Source of the DNA: Streptomyces seoulensis
Lineage (GTDB): Bacteria; Actinomycetota; Actinomycetes; Streptomycetales; Streptomycetaceae
Reading direction: 5' to 3'
Length of the DNA stretch: 64,000 nucleotides
Assembly: GCF_004328625.1 (NCBI RefSeq)
Contig: NZ_CP032229.1
Location: 2,480,001 to 2,544,000 of the forward strand
Numbering within the stretch: position 1 is the stretch's first letter; each line of letters opens with the position of its first letter. Shown piece by piece: positions 19,601 to 28,728 of this stretch. Under the pieces are notes generated by a model. It was not told where the DNA came from and searched no databases. It saw only the letters and a list, made by a program, of their open reading frames with translations. The position numbers and the translations under genes are program-made.

Positions 19601-22600
19601 CGTCCGTGCGCGAGGTCATCGCGCCGTCGTTGTCGTAGGCGAAGCTGGACGAACCGGCCGAGCCCGACGTGGTGAGGGTGTCACCGCGGTCGTCGTAGGT
19701 GAACGCGTCGTGTGTCGCGCTCTGGTGGTCGACCGCTCCGGCCGTGCCCGCTTCCGCCGTGTCCGCCGACAGCACGCGGCCGTCGTTGTCGTAGGAGAAG
19801 CTGCGGGTGGCCGTGACCGCGTCCGCGCCGGAGCCGGACATCGTCTTCAGCTGGCCGTTGCCGTCGTACGTCATCGACGTCGTGGTGCCGCCCGGCAGAG
19901 TGGCGTTCGTCGCCTGGCCGTCCGCGTCGTAGGCGAAGGTCGTGGTCGAGTCGGCCGCCGAGGTGAACTTCGACGTGGTCGGCTCGATCACCTTCTCCTG
20001 CTGGCCCCAAGGGGTGTACGTGTAGCGCCAGGAGTTGCCGCGGCCGTCGGTGAACCGGGTGCGGTTGCCCGCCTGGTCGTAGCCGAAGGTCGTGGTGATC
20101 GACGTCGTCGCGTCGACCGGCTGCGTCTCCTGGGTGATCGTCCCGGCCGCGTCATAGGTGAACTGGCTGGTGTGACCGTTGGCATCGGTGGCGGCGGTCA
20201 GGTTGCCGACACCGTCGTACTGCTGCGACGTGCTCCAGAGCTGGGTGCCTCCGGCGTCGTAGGAGTGCGTGGCCGTCGGGTCGCCGGACGCGTTGTAGTC
20301 GGTCGTCGTGTAGGTGCCGTCCGCCAGGGTCGTCTTCGACGGGTTGCCCTCGAAGTCGTAGGCGTACTTGGTGGCGTTGCCGGCCGCGTCGGTGACCGAG
20401 GTGATGTCGCCCGCGCGGTTGTAGGCGTACGTCGACGACACACCGCCGGGGCTGGTGGACGAGGAGACGTGCGCGCCGTAGGGGTTGCCGGTGGTGACCG
20501 CGTAGGAGCTGGTCGAGGTCAGCGTCCGGGTCGACGGGTAGCGCTCCAGGGTCGTCTGCGTCAGCGGACGGCCCATGAAGTCGTACGTCGCCTGGAACTG
20601 GGCACCGGTCGGGTCGGTCGTCGAGAGCTGGTCACCGGCCGTGTCGTAGACGGCGTGGGTCTTGGTGCCGTCGGGCGCGGTGGTCTGGACGACGTCGCCG
20701 AGCTGGTCGAACAGGTTCGACGTGGTCTTGCCGCCCGGCGTGGTGACGGAGGTCTGGTTCCCTTCGCTGTCGTAGGTCCACACGGTCGTGCCCGCGTTGG
20801 GCTGCGACGCGCCCGCCGGGGTGTACGACGGCAGGGTCTCGGAGACCTTGTTGCCCTCCGCGTCGTACGCCGTGTCGGTGACCTGGAGGTTGGGGTCCCT
20901 CTCCTCGACCGCCTCACCGAAGGTGTTGAACCCGGATGCGGTGACCGGACGGACGCTGCCCAGGTCGGCACCGTCCTTCTCCGCCTGGACCGCCGGGGCG
21001 GTGGTGAGCGCGAGGTTGCCGGCCTCGTCGTAGCTGTAGTCGGTGGTGTGGTTCTCCGCGTCCGTCATCGACGACGGGAGGCCACGCTTGTCATAGGCGT
21101 ACTTGGTGGTCTGTGCGGTGGAGGAGCCGACGGTGCCGCCGGTGCGGCCCTTGCCGTAGAGCGAGGAGATCTCGGTGGCGGACAGGGCGCGCTGGTAGAC
21201 CTGCACGTTGGAGACACCGCCGGGCAGGGCGTCGCTGTCGGCGCCCGCGTACTTGGCGCGGCCGATGGTCAGCGGCCCGGTCGCGGCCCACGGAGTGGTG
21301 TTGGTGCCCGCGGTGCCGGACTGGCTGCCGTTGACGTACAGCTTCATGGAGCCGTTGGAGGCGTCGTAGACACCGACCACATGGGTCCAGGCACCGACGG
21401 CGGGAACGGCGGTGGAGTACGCCGCCGGGAACGTCGGCCCGGCCGCGTCCTTGCTCGTGTCGTCCAGGCTCCACAGCGGCGACCCGGCGTGCACGTAGTT
21501 GTACTGCAGCATGAACGCGCTGTTGGTGGTGCCGTTCTGCGACACGATGGTCGCGTTGTGAGTCGGCAGCGAGCTCATCTTGACCCACGCCGACACGGTG
21601 TACGAGGCGGTCGTGTCCAGCACCGGCCCGCTCGTCGCCACACCCTGCGTGGTGGACGTCCCGGCGAGACCGGCGGACGAGTCGGTCCAGGTGACATTGC
21701 TCGCCTGACCGGTGTTGCCGGTACCGGAGGAGTCGGTCACCGAGGTGCCCGAGCCCTGGTCCAGCTTCCACCAGCCCGCCGGATGACCCGAGGCGTCCCC
21801 GTAGAGCGTCTCGCTGAGCAGGTTGCCCATGTCGTCGTAGGTGTTGGTGGTGGTGCGGTCGTAGCCGGAGGCGTCACGGTCGGTTTCGCTGGCGACCTGG
21901 TCGTCCGGCGTGTAGGAGACGGTGCTCACCCGGTCCACGCCGGTCGGGTCCAGTTCCGTGGCGGTGGTCCGGGACGCGGCGTCGACGGTGTACTTGGTGA
22001 CCGTCTCGCCGTTCTCCGAGGTGGACTGGAGCAGGTTCCCGGCCGCGTCGTAGGCGTCCGACTCCAGCACGTAGGTGCTCTGGCCGTCTCCGCTCTTCTT
22101 CGTCACCGTCGCGGTCAGACCGTCGTCGGTGTACGTGTACGAGGTGACGTTGCCCATCGCGTCGGTGATCGACGCGAGCCGGCCCGAGGGGTCGTACGCC
22201 CGCGAGGACTCGGTCAGCAGTGCCGCGGGCTGCGGGTTGGTCGGGTCGCCCGTGTACATCAGGCCCTGCGTGAGCAGGTTGCCCTCCGCGTCGTACGTGT
22301 ACCGGGTCTCGTTGCCCGCGCTGGTGACCTCCTTGGTCTTGTTGCCCGAGGTGTCGTAGCTGTACGTCGTGGTGTTGCCGTAGCTCGCGCCCGCGGCCAC
22401 GTTGGCGTCCGCCTCGGTAGCCACGTGGTCGTACGGGTCGTACGTCCACGTCTGGGTGCGCGACTGGTCGCCGCCGCTCGCGTCGGCCACGGTCTGCGAG
22501 GTGGTGTTGCCGTCCTCGTCGTAGACCGTGGTGGTCCGGGCCCGGTGCGTGGCACCGCTGACGCGGTCGGTGATCTGCGGGTCGTCCTCCTCGGTCACCT

Positions 22601-25600
22601 GACCGGCCGTGTCGTACTTGTACGTCGTGGTCAGACCGGCCGGATAGGTGTCGGAGACGACCTTCTGGGTGCTGACCTGGCCGACACCGTCATAGGTGTA
22701 GGACGTCGCCAGACCGATGGCGTCCGTGGTGGAGGCCACGTCGCCGTTCTGGTTGTACGAGACCTGGTTGACCGCACCGCCAGGGCTGACGGTCTTCACC
22801 GGCAGGCCCGCGGGCACCACACCTCCGTCCGCGGCCGGGTAGGTGGCGGTGCCGTCGCTGTAGACGGTCGAGGTCGTGCGGCCGTTCGGGAAGCCCGGAA
22901 CGGCGGGACCGGTGATCGCGGTCTGGTTGCCGGCCGAGTCGTAGGTGTACGTCGTCAGGTACGTGTTGTCACCCGCCGACGCGGAACGTCCGTCCCGCTC
23001 GGTCAGCAGCTGGTCATTGCGGGGGTCGGCGGTGGTGAGCTGCGCGGTCGTGTCGTCCGGGTAGTACGTGTAGTACTCCGTGTTGCACTTGTTCGCCGCC
23101 TGGTCCTGGCAGGACGTGGAGGAGACGATGTTGCCGCGCACGTCATGACCGGTGACGGTCATCGAACCGTTCGGATCGGTCACCGTGTACTCAAAACCGG
23201 ACGTGTCGTAGCCGAAGCTGGTCGTGTTGCCCAGGGCATCGGTCTCGCTCAGCAGACGGTTGCCGTGCGTGACGTCGTACTTGTAGCTGAGCGTCGCGTT
23301 GGTCGGCGTCGTCACCGTCACTGTCTTCACCGGGAGCAGGCCGGTGGAGTTCAGTGCCGCGTCGTACTGTGCGTCGACGTCGTCCGCGGAGAGCTGGGAA
23401 CGGTAGACCGCGGCCTCGGCGATGGAGCCCTTGAAGTAGCTGGCGTAGCCGGTGTTGTCAGTGGTGCTGTTGTGGGGCTCGTCGGGCCAGTAGCCACCGA
23501 GGTAGCCCGCGCCCACGTAGGTGTAGGGCTGGCCGGTCATCGCGGCGGTGCCGGTCTGGGTGCCGACGAGGTTGCCGTCCAGGTAGAGGGACTGGCTGGT
23601 CGCCGACGAGGACAGCACCACGTGATGCCACTTGTTGTCGGTCACCGCCGACCCGGACCCCAGGGGCTTGGTCGAGCCGCCGGAGAAGTAGAACTCCCCG
23701 TACAGCTTGCCGCTGCCGCCCACGTAAAGAAGGGGCGTGTAGGCGGTCGGGGTGGTGGTGCCCAGCGGGTCCTTGGACGCGCCGACCAGGACACCGCCCG
23801 CGGTGGCCGTCTTGAACCACAGGTCCACCGACTCCGGACCCGAACCCGGAATCGTGCCGCTCGGCAGCGTCACCTTCGAGGACGTGCCGTTGAACGCACC
23901 CGTGGTGTGGTCACTGAACGGACCGGCCGAACCCAACGTCACCGACGAGTAGGCGCCCGTCCCGCCGCGTACCTCGTCGAGCGCCGTCGTGGCACCCGCC
24001 GACTCGCCGAAACGGTAGTACTGGCTGGGGGCGCCGCCGAGGACCGCGCCGCGGTAGGTGTTGCTGGAGCCGGTGATGGTGGCCGGGTTCAGCTTCCACA
24101 CGCCGCCGTTCTCGTCGGTCAACTGGGTGACGCGAGCGGCGTCGGTGTCGTAGGCGATGCCTGCGAACGCCTTGCCCGAGGGACGGGTGACGGTGGTCAG
24201 CAAGGGGGATGCCTTGGTGGCCGCGGTATGGATGCGTGACACCTGGTCGGCGGTCAGCGCGTCCGGGTACAGGGCGACGTCGGCGATGGTGCCGTTGAAG
24301 TAGGTCGGGTAGCCCTGGTCGCTCGTGGCCGAGTAGTGGGGCTCGTCCGGCCAGGTACCGCCCAGGAAACCGGCACCGATGTAGGTGTGGTTCTGCAGCG
24401 CGCTGTGATAGCCGTTGCTGTAGGAGATCATGCCCGAACGCGTGCCGACCTTGGCACCGTCGAGATACAGCGTCTGCAGCGAACCGGCCCCCGAGAGCAC
24501 GACCTCGTGCCACGCGCCGTCGTTCACGGCGGAGGAACTCACGATCGGCGAGACACCGCTGCTGTTCCAGAACTCGGCGTTCAGCTTGCCGTCCGAGCCC
24601 ACATAGATGCCCGGCGTGTACTGCCCCTGCGACATCGCATAGCTCAGCGGCAGCGTCGAGTAGGAGAACAGCACACCCGGCGCCGTCGTGGTCTTGAACC
24701 ACATCGACATCGTCTGCTGGTTGGAGCTGGAGACCAGGCTCGGCGGCAGCTCCGCGTAGGAGGAGGAGCCGTTGAACTTCGCGGCGGTCGCGGTGGACCC
24801 GGCCAGCGGACCGGCCTGGCCGAGCGTGACACCGTTGTACGTGGCGTTGTCCGTGCCCTCGCTGTCACCGGCCGAGCTGGCGGCGGTGGTGCCGCTCGCC
24901 TCGTTGAACTGCCACAGCTGCGACGCTCCGGCGTTCTCGACCTCGGTGCGGAACTGCGAGCCGTTGGTGTAGCCGTATGTCGTGCACTTGGTCGTCGACA
25001 GCGGCGAACAGACCTTGCTCAGCTGGTCGTTGGTGTAACCGTAGGTCCAGGTCTGGGCACTGCTGGAGTTGCCCGAATCGACCAGGTCGGTGACGACCGT
25101 CGCCACATGCGCCGCGGTCGCCCCAGCGGGAGTGGACCAGGTCAGATTCAGCGACCGGCCGGAGACAGCGGACTTCATGTTCGTGACGTGCCCGGAGGCC
25201 CAGGTGAAGTCCACCTGACGCTTGTTGGCGTCCGCCACCGCCGCGATGCCGTACACACCCGTGCTCAGCAGCTTGGTGAAGGTATAGACGGTGTCGTCCT
25301 TGTCGGTCAGCGTGTAACCGACCGGCGACGCCTGCGAACGCAGCATCGCGAAACGACCCGAGGGCGCCGAGAAGGTGCCGTCCGCGTTCTTGCCGAAACC
25401 GACCTCGGAACCGTCCGGGTAGGTGACGGTTACCCCGGTCAGCGTGCCGGACGCGTTCTTCTGCTCGGTGACCTTGGCATCGAAGATGCTCGACCACCCG
25501 GCACCGAACGCGCCGGATATCCGGAAGTCGCGGGAGTTGTAGTCACGCTCGACATCGAGACTGGGGCCGACCGTGGAGATCGACGCGTCCGTGTCGGAGG

Positions 25601-27614
25601 TGGTGTAGTTGCCGATGGTCGCGTCGTAGCCGTGGTCGCTGCTGTTCTGCGACAGCTCCGACGTCAGGAAGGGCTGCGGCACCTCCGTCGTCAGCGCGGA
25701 CGAGGGTGAGACCGTCGAGTACTTGGTGCCGTCATACGCCTGCGCGGTCCAGGTGTAAGAGGTGTTCCAGGCCAGCTTGCCGCTCGGAACGGTCCAGTTC
25801 GGCGTGGTCACCAGACCGGAGTCCACGACCAGGGCGCCCGAAGCGTTGTAGACCTTGAAGTCGTACTTCTGCGCCACCGGATTCTGCTGGAAGTCCGCGA
25901 ACGCCTGAAGCTCCGGGGTCAGTGTGGACACCGACGAATTGTTCGCCGGGAACGTCGCCTCCACCATCGGCGCCACATCACCGGTGTAGTCGTACACGAT
26001 GTACGGCTCATCACCCGGGAAAGCCATCGAACCGAACTGCTTCCAGTGCAGCGCGTCCGTCGTCGCCGCGTACACCGCCAGACCGTGGTCCGCGGTGGTG
26101 CCGCTGGCCCACTTCTGCATCGCCGCCGTGTCCAGCGGCACGGTCACCCAGTCACCACCCGACTGGTCACCCGTGGTGTTCGCACACGCGTTGGGCACCG
26201 ACGGCGTCACACTGCCGATCGACGCACCGTGCGCCGGACCGGGGTAGGTCATCGAGTCGGTCGGGTCCCACGCGGCCGACACCTGCGCGACGTTGAACGC
26301 CTCCGGCGTACAGGTCGAGGCCCAGATGTCGTACAGGTGCAGGTTGGCCGAGACCAGGGAGACACCCGAGCCGTCGAAGCTGTCCCGCCAGTCCTGCACG
26401 AACGAGACCGCCGAATGCGCACCCGAGTCATAGGAGCCGATCTTCAGGGTCTGCTCCTGCGACCGGTCCGCCACCGGATAACCCGACTCCGTGTACGTGC
26501 TGTGCACGTAGTCCCAGACCGAGGTGTCCGGGTCCACCGTGACCGGGAACCGCCGCGCCTTCGCGTGCAGCCACGCCGGGTTCAGCGTCATCCGCAACGC
26601 CGGCTCACCATGCGAAGTCACCAGCTCGTACGACACCGCGTGCGTCGTCGCCCGCTCACCCGACACCCGGTCGATCTTCGAGTCGAACGCATAAGCCGAC
26701 GGGATCGAGGCGACACCCCTGCCACTGGCGTCCCGCAGGTCGACCCCGCCGGACTTGTTCAGCTCCGCCGTCAGCCCCTTCAGACGAAGAGGGAAGACCC
26801 AGGAGTTCGCCGCGTCCGCTGAGTGCAGCACCAGCGCCTGCCGCAGACCCACCGACGTGGACGTCAACTCCAGGTCCGTGGCCGGAAGAACCCCCGGATA
26901 CGCGACCGTCGACCCCTTCGCCACACCCGCGACCTTCGCGGCGCCTTCGAGGGCGAACCCGACGCTCTTGCCGTCCTTGCCGAACGACGCCAGATCCTCA
27001 TCGGCGGCCTTCGGCGCGAAACCGACATCCACCGCGTTGGACTTCTCGACCCACCGGCCGTCAGGACCACGGGCGACAGCGGTGTCGATCTGCTGCCATG
27101 TTCCCTTCTCGTCCTTGTAGTTCAGGGGGAAGGGGGACACCTTCCGACTGAACGAGCCGTCCGTGTTGTGGTAATACGTCGACTTCTGCGTCGACCGGTT
27201 CGACACCCGCTTGCTGGTGCGGGGGTTGAACCCACGGAACGAGGCACTCATCCCGGCCTTCGCCGAGGACTTGTGCGCCTTGTACGCGCCGAGTTCGCCG
27301 CGGCCATGACCCGGCTTGTGGCCCGCACCCCGATGGGCGCGGGTCGCGGCGGCCGACACATGGTGCCGCTTGCCGGCCGCGGTGCCGGACTGCTGGTGGG
27401 GCAGCTTGCCCCAGTGGGGGTCGGTGAACCAGGAGGCCCACGAGGACAGGCTCGCGCTCGGCAACTTGACGCGACCGAGTTCAAGGCCCTCGGCAAGGGC
27501 CTGATCGGTCGTGAACATCAACGCGAGCGCGGTGAGTACGACAACGGCGACCGAACGCCGCAGACGTTGAGCACGTCGTGCGGGTCTAGGTCGACTGAGT
27601 GGCCTTACAGGCAC
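16605..27614 (-). CDS. Giant secreted YD/RHS-repeat polymorphic toxin with HINT and DddA/SCP1.201-like deaminase tip
   Basis: A 3,669-residue protein. Order: Sec signal peptide (RRSVAVVVLTALAL, cleavage after ALA about 41); DNRLRE domain (about 361-548); Ig/FN3-like segment; RHS N-terminal block (LDVERDYNS); long YD-repeat shell interrupted by three LamG domains (about 896-1131, 1195-1423, 1945-2155); RHS core (SRWYNPDTGQFL, about 2990); a basic His/Ala/Val/Lys helix (about 3038-3172); hydrophobic helices; HINT autoprotease (about 3322-3523) ending VLVHN|C; and a 146-residue tip. The tip has HVE (toxin residues 70-72) and PC-x5-C (Cys100, Cys106), matching DddA/SCP1.201 cytidine deaminases. 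The GTG at 27614 has GGAG eight bases upstream. The tip DNA is notably less GC-rich. Confidence 0.9.
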   Translation of the reverse strand: MPVRPLSRPRPARRAQRLRRSVAVVVLTALALMFTTDQALAEGLELGRVKLPSASLSSWASWFTDPHWGKLPHQQSGTAAGKRHHVSAAATRAHRGAGHKPGHGRGELGAYKAHKSSAKAGMSASFRGFNPRTSKRVSNRSTQKSTYYHNTDGSFSRKVSPFPLNYKDEKGTWQQIDTAVARGPDGRWVEKSNAVDVGFAPKAADEDLASFGKDGKSVGFALEGAAKVAGVAKGSTVAYPGVLPATDLELTSTSVGLRQALVLHSADAANSWVFPLRLKGLTAELNKSGGVDLRDASGRGVASIPSAYAFDSKIDRVSGERATTHAVSYELVTSHGEPALRMTLNPAWLHAKARRFPVTVDPDTSVWDYVHSTYTESGYPVADRSQEQTLKIGSYDSGAHSAVSFVQDWRDSFDGSGVSLVSANLHLYDIWASTCTPEAFNVAQVSAAWDPTDSMTYPGPAHGASIGSVTPSVPNACANTTGDQSGGDWVTVPLDTAAMQKWASGTTADHGLAVYAATTDALHWKQFGSMAFPGDEPYIVYDYTGDVAPMVEATFPANNSSVSTLTPELQAFADFQQNPVAQKYDFKVYNASGALVVDSGLVTTPNWTVPSGKLAWNTSYTWTAQAYDGTKYSTVSPSSALTTEVPQPFLTSELSQNSSDHGYDATIGNYTTSDTDASISTVGPSLDVERDYNSRDFRISGAFGAGWSSIFDAKVTEQKNASGTLTGVTVTYPDGSEVGFGKNADGTFSAPSGRFAMLRSQASPVGYTLTDKDDTVYTFTKLLSTGVYGIAAVADANKRQVDFTWASGHVTNMKSAVSGRSLNLTWSTPAGATAAHVATVVTDLVDSGNSSSAQTWTYGYTNDQLSKVCSPLSTTKCTTYGYTNGSQFRTEVENAGASQLWQFNEASGTTAASSAGDSEGTDNATYNGVTLGQAGPLAGSTATAAKFNGSSSYAELPPSLVSSSNQQTMSMWFKTTTAPGVLFSYSTLPLSYAMSQGQYTPGIYVGSDGKLNAEFWNSSGVSPIVSSSAVNDGAWHEVVLSGAGSLQTLYLDGAKVGTRSGMISYSNGYHSALQNHTYIGAGFLGGTWPDEPHYSATSDQGYPTYFNGTIADVALYPDALTADQVSRIHTAATKASPLLTTVTRPSGKAFAGIAYDTDAARVTQLTDENGGVWKLNPATITGSSNTYRGAVLGGAPSQYYRFGESAGATTALDEVRGGTGAYSSVTLGSAGPFSDHTTGAFNGTSSKVTLPSGTIPGSGPESVDLWFKTATAGGVLVGASKDPLGTTTPTAYTPLLYVGGSGKLYGEFYFSGGSTKPLGSGSAVTDNKWHHVVLSSSATSQSLYLDGNLVGTQTGTAAMTGQPYTYVGAGYLGGYWPDEPHNSTTDNTGYASYFKGSIAEAAVYRSQLSADDVDAQYDAALNSTGLLPVKTVTVTTPTNATLSYKYDVTHGNRLLSETDALGNTTSFGYDTSGFEYTVTDPNGSMTVTGHDVRGNIVSSTSCQDQAANKCNTEYYTYYPDDTTAQLTTADPRNDQLLTERDGRSASAGDNTYLTTYTYDSAGNQTAITGPAVPGFPNGRTTSTVYSDGTATYPAADGGVVPAGLPVKTVSPGGAVNQVSYNQNGDVASTTDAIGLATSYTYDGVGQVSTQKVVSDTYPAGLTTTYKYDTAGQVTEEDDPQITDRVSGATHRARTTTVYDEDGNTTSQTVADASGGDQSRTQTWTYDPYDHVATEADANVAAGASYGNTTTYSYDTSGNKTKEVTSAGNETRYTYDAEGNLLTQGLMYTGDPTNPQPAALLTESSRAYDPSGRLASITDAMGNVTSYTYTDDGLTATVTKKSGDGQSTYVLESDAYDAAGNLLQSTSENGETVTKYTVDAASRTTATELDPTGVDRVSTVSYTPDDQVASETDRDASGYDRTTTNTYDDMGNLLSETLYGDASGHPAGWWKLDQGSGTSVTDSSGTGNTGQASNVTWTDSSAGLAGTSTTQGVATSGPVLDTTASYTVSAWVKMSSLPTHNATIVSQNGTTNSAFMLQYNYVHAGSPLWSLDDTSKDAAGPTFPAAYSTAVPAVGAWTHVVGVYDASNGSMKLYVNGSQSGTAGTNTTPWAATGPLTIGRAKYAGADSDALPGGVSNVQVYQRALSATEISSLYGKGRTGGTVGSSTAQTTKYAYDKRGLPSSMTDAENHTTDYSYDEAGNLALTTAPAVQAEKDGADLGSVRPVTASGFNTFGEAVEERDPNLQVTDTAYDAEGNKVSETLPSYTPAGASQPNAGTTVWTYDSEGNQTSVTTPGGKTTSNLFDQLGDVVQTTAPDGTKTHAVYDTAGDQLSTTDPTGAQFQATYDFMGRPLTQTTLERYPSTRTLTSTSSYAVTTGNPYGAHVSSSTSPGGVSSTYAYNRAGDITSVTDAAGNATKYAYDFEGNPSKTTLADGTYTTTDYNASGDPTATHSYDAGGTQLWSTSQQYDGVGNLTAATDANGHTSQFTYDAAGTITQETQPVDATTSITTTFGYDQAGNRTRFTDGRGNSWRYTYTPWGQQEKVIEPTTSKFTSAADSTTTFAYDADGQATNATLPGGTTTSMTYDGNGQLKTMSGSGADAVTATRSFSYDNDGRVLSADTAEAGTAGAVDHQSATHDAFTYDDRGDTLTTSGSAGSSSFAYDNDGAMTSRTDAAGTTSYGYDTAGRLSSLNDAATGTQLTYSYDQLNQVKSVKYGATGQTRTFGYNTAHELTTDTLVQGASTLASFAYGYDKNGNLTSKTTTGVSGASSNTYGYDWANRLTSWNNGSTNTTYAYDASGNRIRKGSDVYTYDQRDQLTSDGVHTYDYSARGAMTQESSSSGTMAYKTDAFGDQIVAGDQAYNLDALGRNITDRDTSAGGLTRTFAYSGGDNTIASDGDFTYTHDTGGGLVGVKPVGGGAGVLALTDQHDDVVGTFASGATALAGSASYDPLGKVVSPTDTVTGHLGFQSGWTEPGTGDVGTASRWYNPDTGQFLNKDSMSLDAVPNSVAANPFAYVDDNPLAGTDESGNCSWYDVVCGAKKAAHHVAHTVRHVAHKVYHAAKHVARKVVHAVRHVAHKVAHRVRDVYHATVRAVRRVYHYAARHVRRAYHQVVHAVHSAYHAVRKAAHRVVHAVKKAAKKVAHAVRKAAHAVAHAARTAYHATVKAAKTATKFVKNHAAAITSLVVSTAVFAGCEAFTAGIGSIGCAAVAGAAGALVEQGFKCADNGGSDCSMGAFAGSAVEGAVTGALGGALGSLGGKILAKAAPKAMEVAGGLFGKGATEAGESATADATDEAAAAAKSEASGTRSQSHSDEAPAEEGPTTCETHSFTGSTQVLMADGTTKAIDHIKVGDTIANSVPGAKGTEAHKVTAVIVTRTDHDFVDLAIKKTGGKRSVKSGAKSLAKKAARKAAFGLAASAAVLGALSAGHSHGDTHSATAPVAAATKASSTAHLTTTFHHPFYDETQSAFVDAKDLKPGDVLQTPTGTAQVTGVRLYRANTTTYDLTIGALHTYYVDAGDIPVLVHNCFNAAAEHAQLPKWESGQIEGRWAAPGRASEGIKSGEKSSTMARNARDFLKDRLQQSGMLRGGVPGNYSHVEQKLVSRMFDEADPLDEVDVVINHTGGPCPEDLGCNKVLDDVLHGSGKTMRVHWRDAAGEMKCRMYGIVKGGGGC

Positions 27615-27858
27615 GGGTTCGACTCCAGCGATCAATAAAGGACATATAAGCCCATTGATCTTGCTGTTGTGAACACCCTGTGGACAGCCACGAGAGACGA
27701 TCTTGCGCAACTCTTGAACGCCGCTTGCTCAACCGGTCATTTTGTCGATAAACACCCCTTTGCAGCTTGTGAACATCTTTGCCGTCCCATGAGCAAGTGC
27801 ACACCGATGTAGTGCGTGGACGACCGGAAGGTGCCGACGTGCGCGCCGACCGGTCGGG
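27615..27858 (-). promoter_or_regulatory. AT-rich promoter region of the YD-repeat toxin gene
   Basis: A 244-base gap much richer in A/T than the genome average, especially 27630-27790. It carries AGGACATATAAG (27639-27650) in common with the rpfA upstream region, and a perfect palindrome CCGACCGGTCGG near 27846-27857. Such AT-rich tracts are typical targets for the Lsr2 xenogeneic silencer, but no specific site is proven here. Confidence 0.4.
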
Positions 27859-28575
27859 TCAGCGGGCCCGGAAGCGGGACGGGGCGTTGGTGGGGTTGCC
27901 GCCGGCGGGGAGTTTCTGGGCGGGACAGGAGGTGAGGATCTTCTTCATCGCGGACTTCTCGGCCGAGGTGACCCAGAGGTCGTACTTCTTCTTCACGGCG
28001 ACCTGGGCGGCGACGTAGGTGCAGCGGTACTTCGTCGCCGGGGGGACCCAGCTCGCGGTGTCGCCGTCGCCCTTGCCGCGATTGGTGCTCGCGTCGACCG
28101 CGATGAGGTTCAGGGGGTCGTTGGCCAGGGCTATGCGCTTGCTGCTGTCCCAGTACTTGGCGCCCTTCTGCCAGGCGTCCGAGAGGGCGACGACATGGTC
28201 GATGTCGACCAGGCTGCGGCCGCGCCGGTAGGTGACCGTCTTGCCGGAGTAGGGGTCGGGCTCCAGTACGCCGAAGGTGACCTTGCACTTGCCTCCGCTG
28301 AACTTCACCTCCTTCAGGTCGCGCTTGAGGATGTCGTCCCGGGTGTCGCAGGAGTTGGAGTCGGTGTCGGCCCAGGCGCTGCCGAAGCGCTCACGGGAGT
28401 AACCGGTCTTCGGCGCACGGCCCTTGACGTCCAGGGAGTCGACGGCGCTCAGGGCTGCACCCTTGGCGCCCGTCGGCTCCGCGCCGGACGAGCCCTTGAC
28501 CTCCTCGGCCTTGCAGCCCGTCACGGCGGTCATCACGGCCATGGCGGTGACTGCCCCGCCCCACAGACGCTTCAC
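27859..28575 (-). CDS. Secreted HNH nuclease lipoprotein (DUF1524/GmrSD C-terminal-like)
   Basis: A 238-residue exported protein. The GTG at 28575 follows GAGGGGGCGCAT and opens a lipoprotein signal peptide with lipobox AVTGC (Cys21). The catalytic half contains the DUF1524/HNH-type pattern LVDIDHVVALSDAW (metal-binding His), NDPLNLIAVDASTNRGKGD and YRCTYVAAQVAVKKKYDL. The family is common in actinobacteria and is thought to cleave extracellular or incoming DNA. It lies upstream of and in the same direction as the YD-repeat toxin gene, 244 bases apart. A functional link to the toxin is possible but not shown. Confidence 0.85.
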   Translation of the reverse strand: MKRLWGGAVTAMAVMTAVTGCKAEEVKGSSGAEPTGAKGAALSAVDSLDVKGRAPKTGYSRERFGSAWADTDSNSCDTRDDILKRDLKEVKFSGGKCKVTFGVLEPDPYSGKTVTYRRGRSLVDIDHVVALSDAWQKGAKYWDSSKRIALANDPLNLIAVDASTNRGKGDGDTASWVPPATKYRCTYVAAQVAVKKKYDLWVTSAEKSAMKKILTSCPAQKLPAGGNPTNAPSRFRAR

Positions 28576-28728
28576 ATGCGCCCCCTCGTTCACCCTGGTC
28601 CGTCCGCGGACGCGGGCGGAGAGATCCGCCCTCCACCGTAACCGCCGGGCCGCGCCTGGTGGATAGGAACAGAAGGGGCGTAGAGGGGTATTGGGGGCCC
28701 TGGACGGCGGCCAGTTCGCGCGTCCCGC

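Noticed and set aside
18090..24239. A very long plus-strand open frame (about 2,000 codons) opposite the YD toxin gene
   Set aside because: Product is Arg/Val/Gly-rich without family resemblance; it is the expected antisense shadow of a GC-rich repeat gene.
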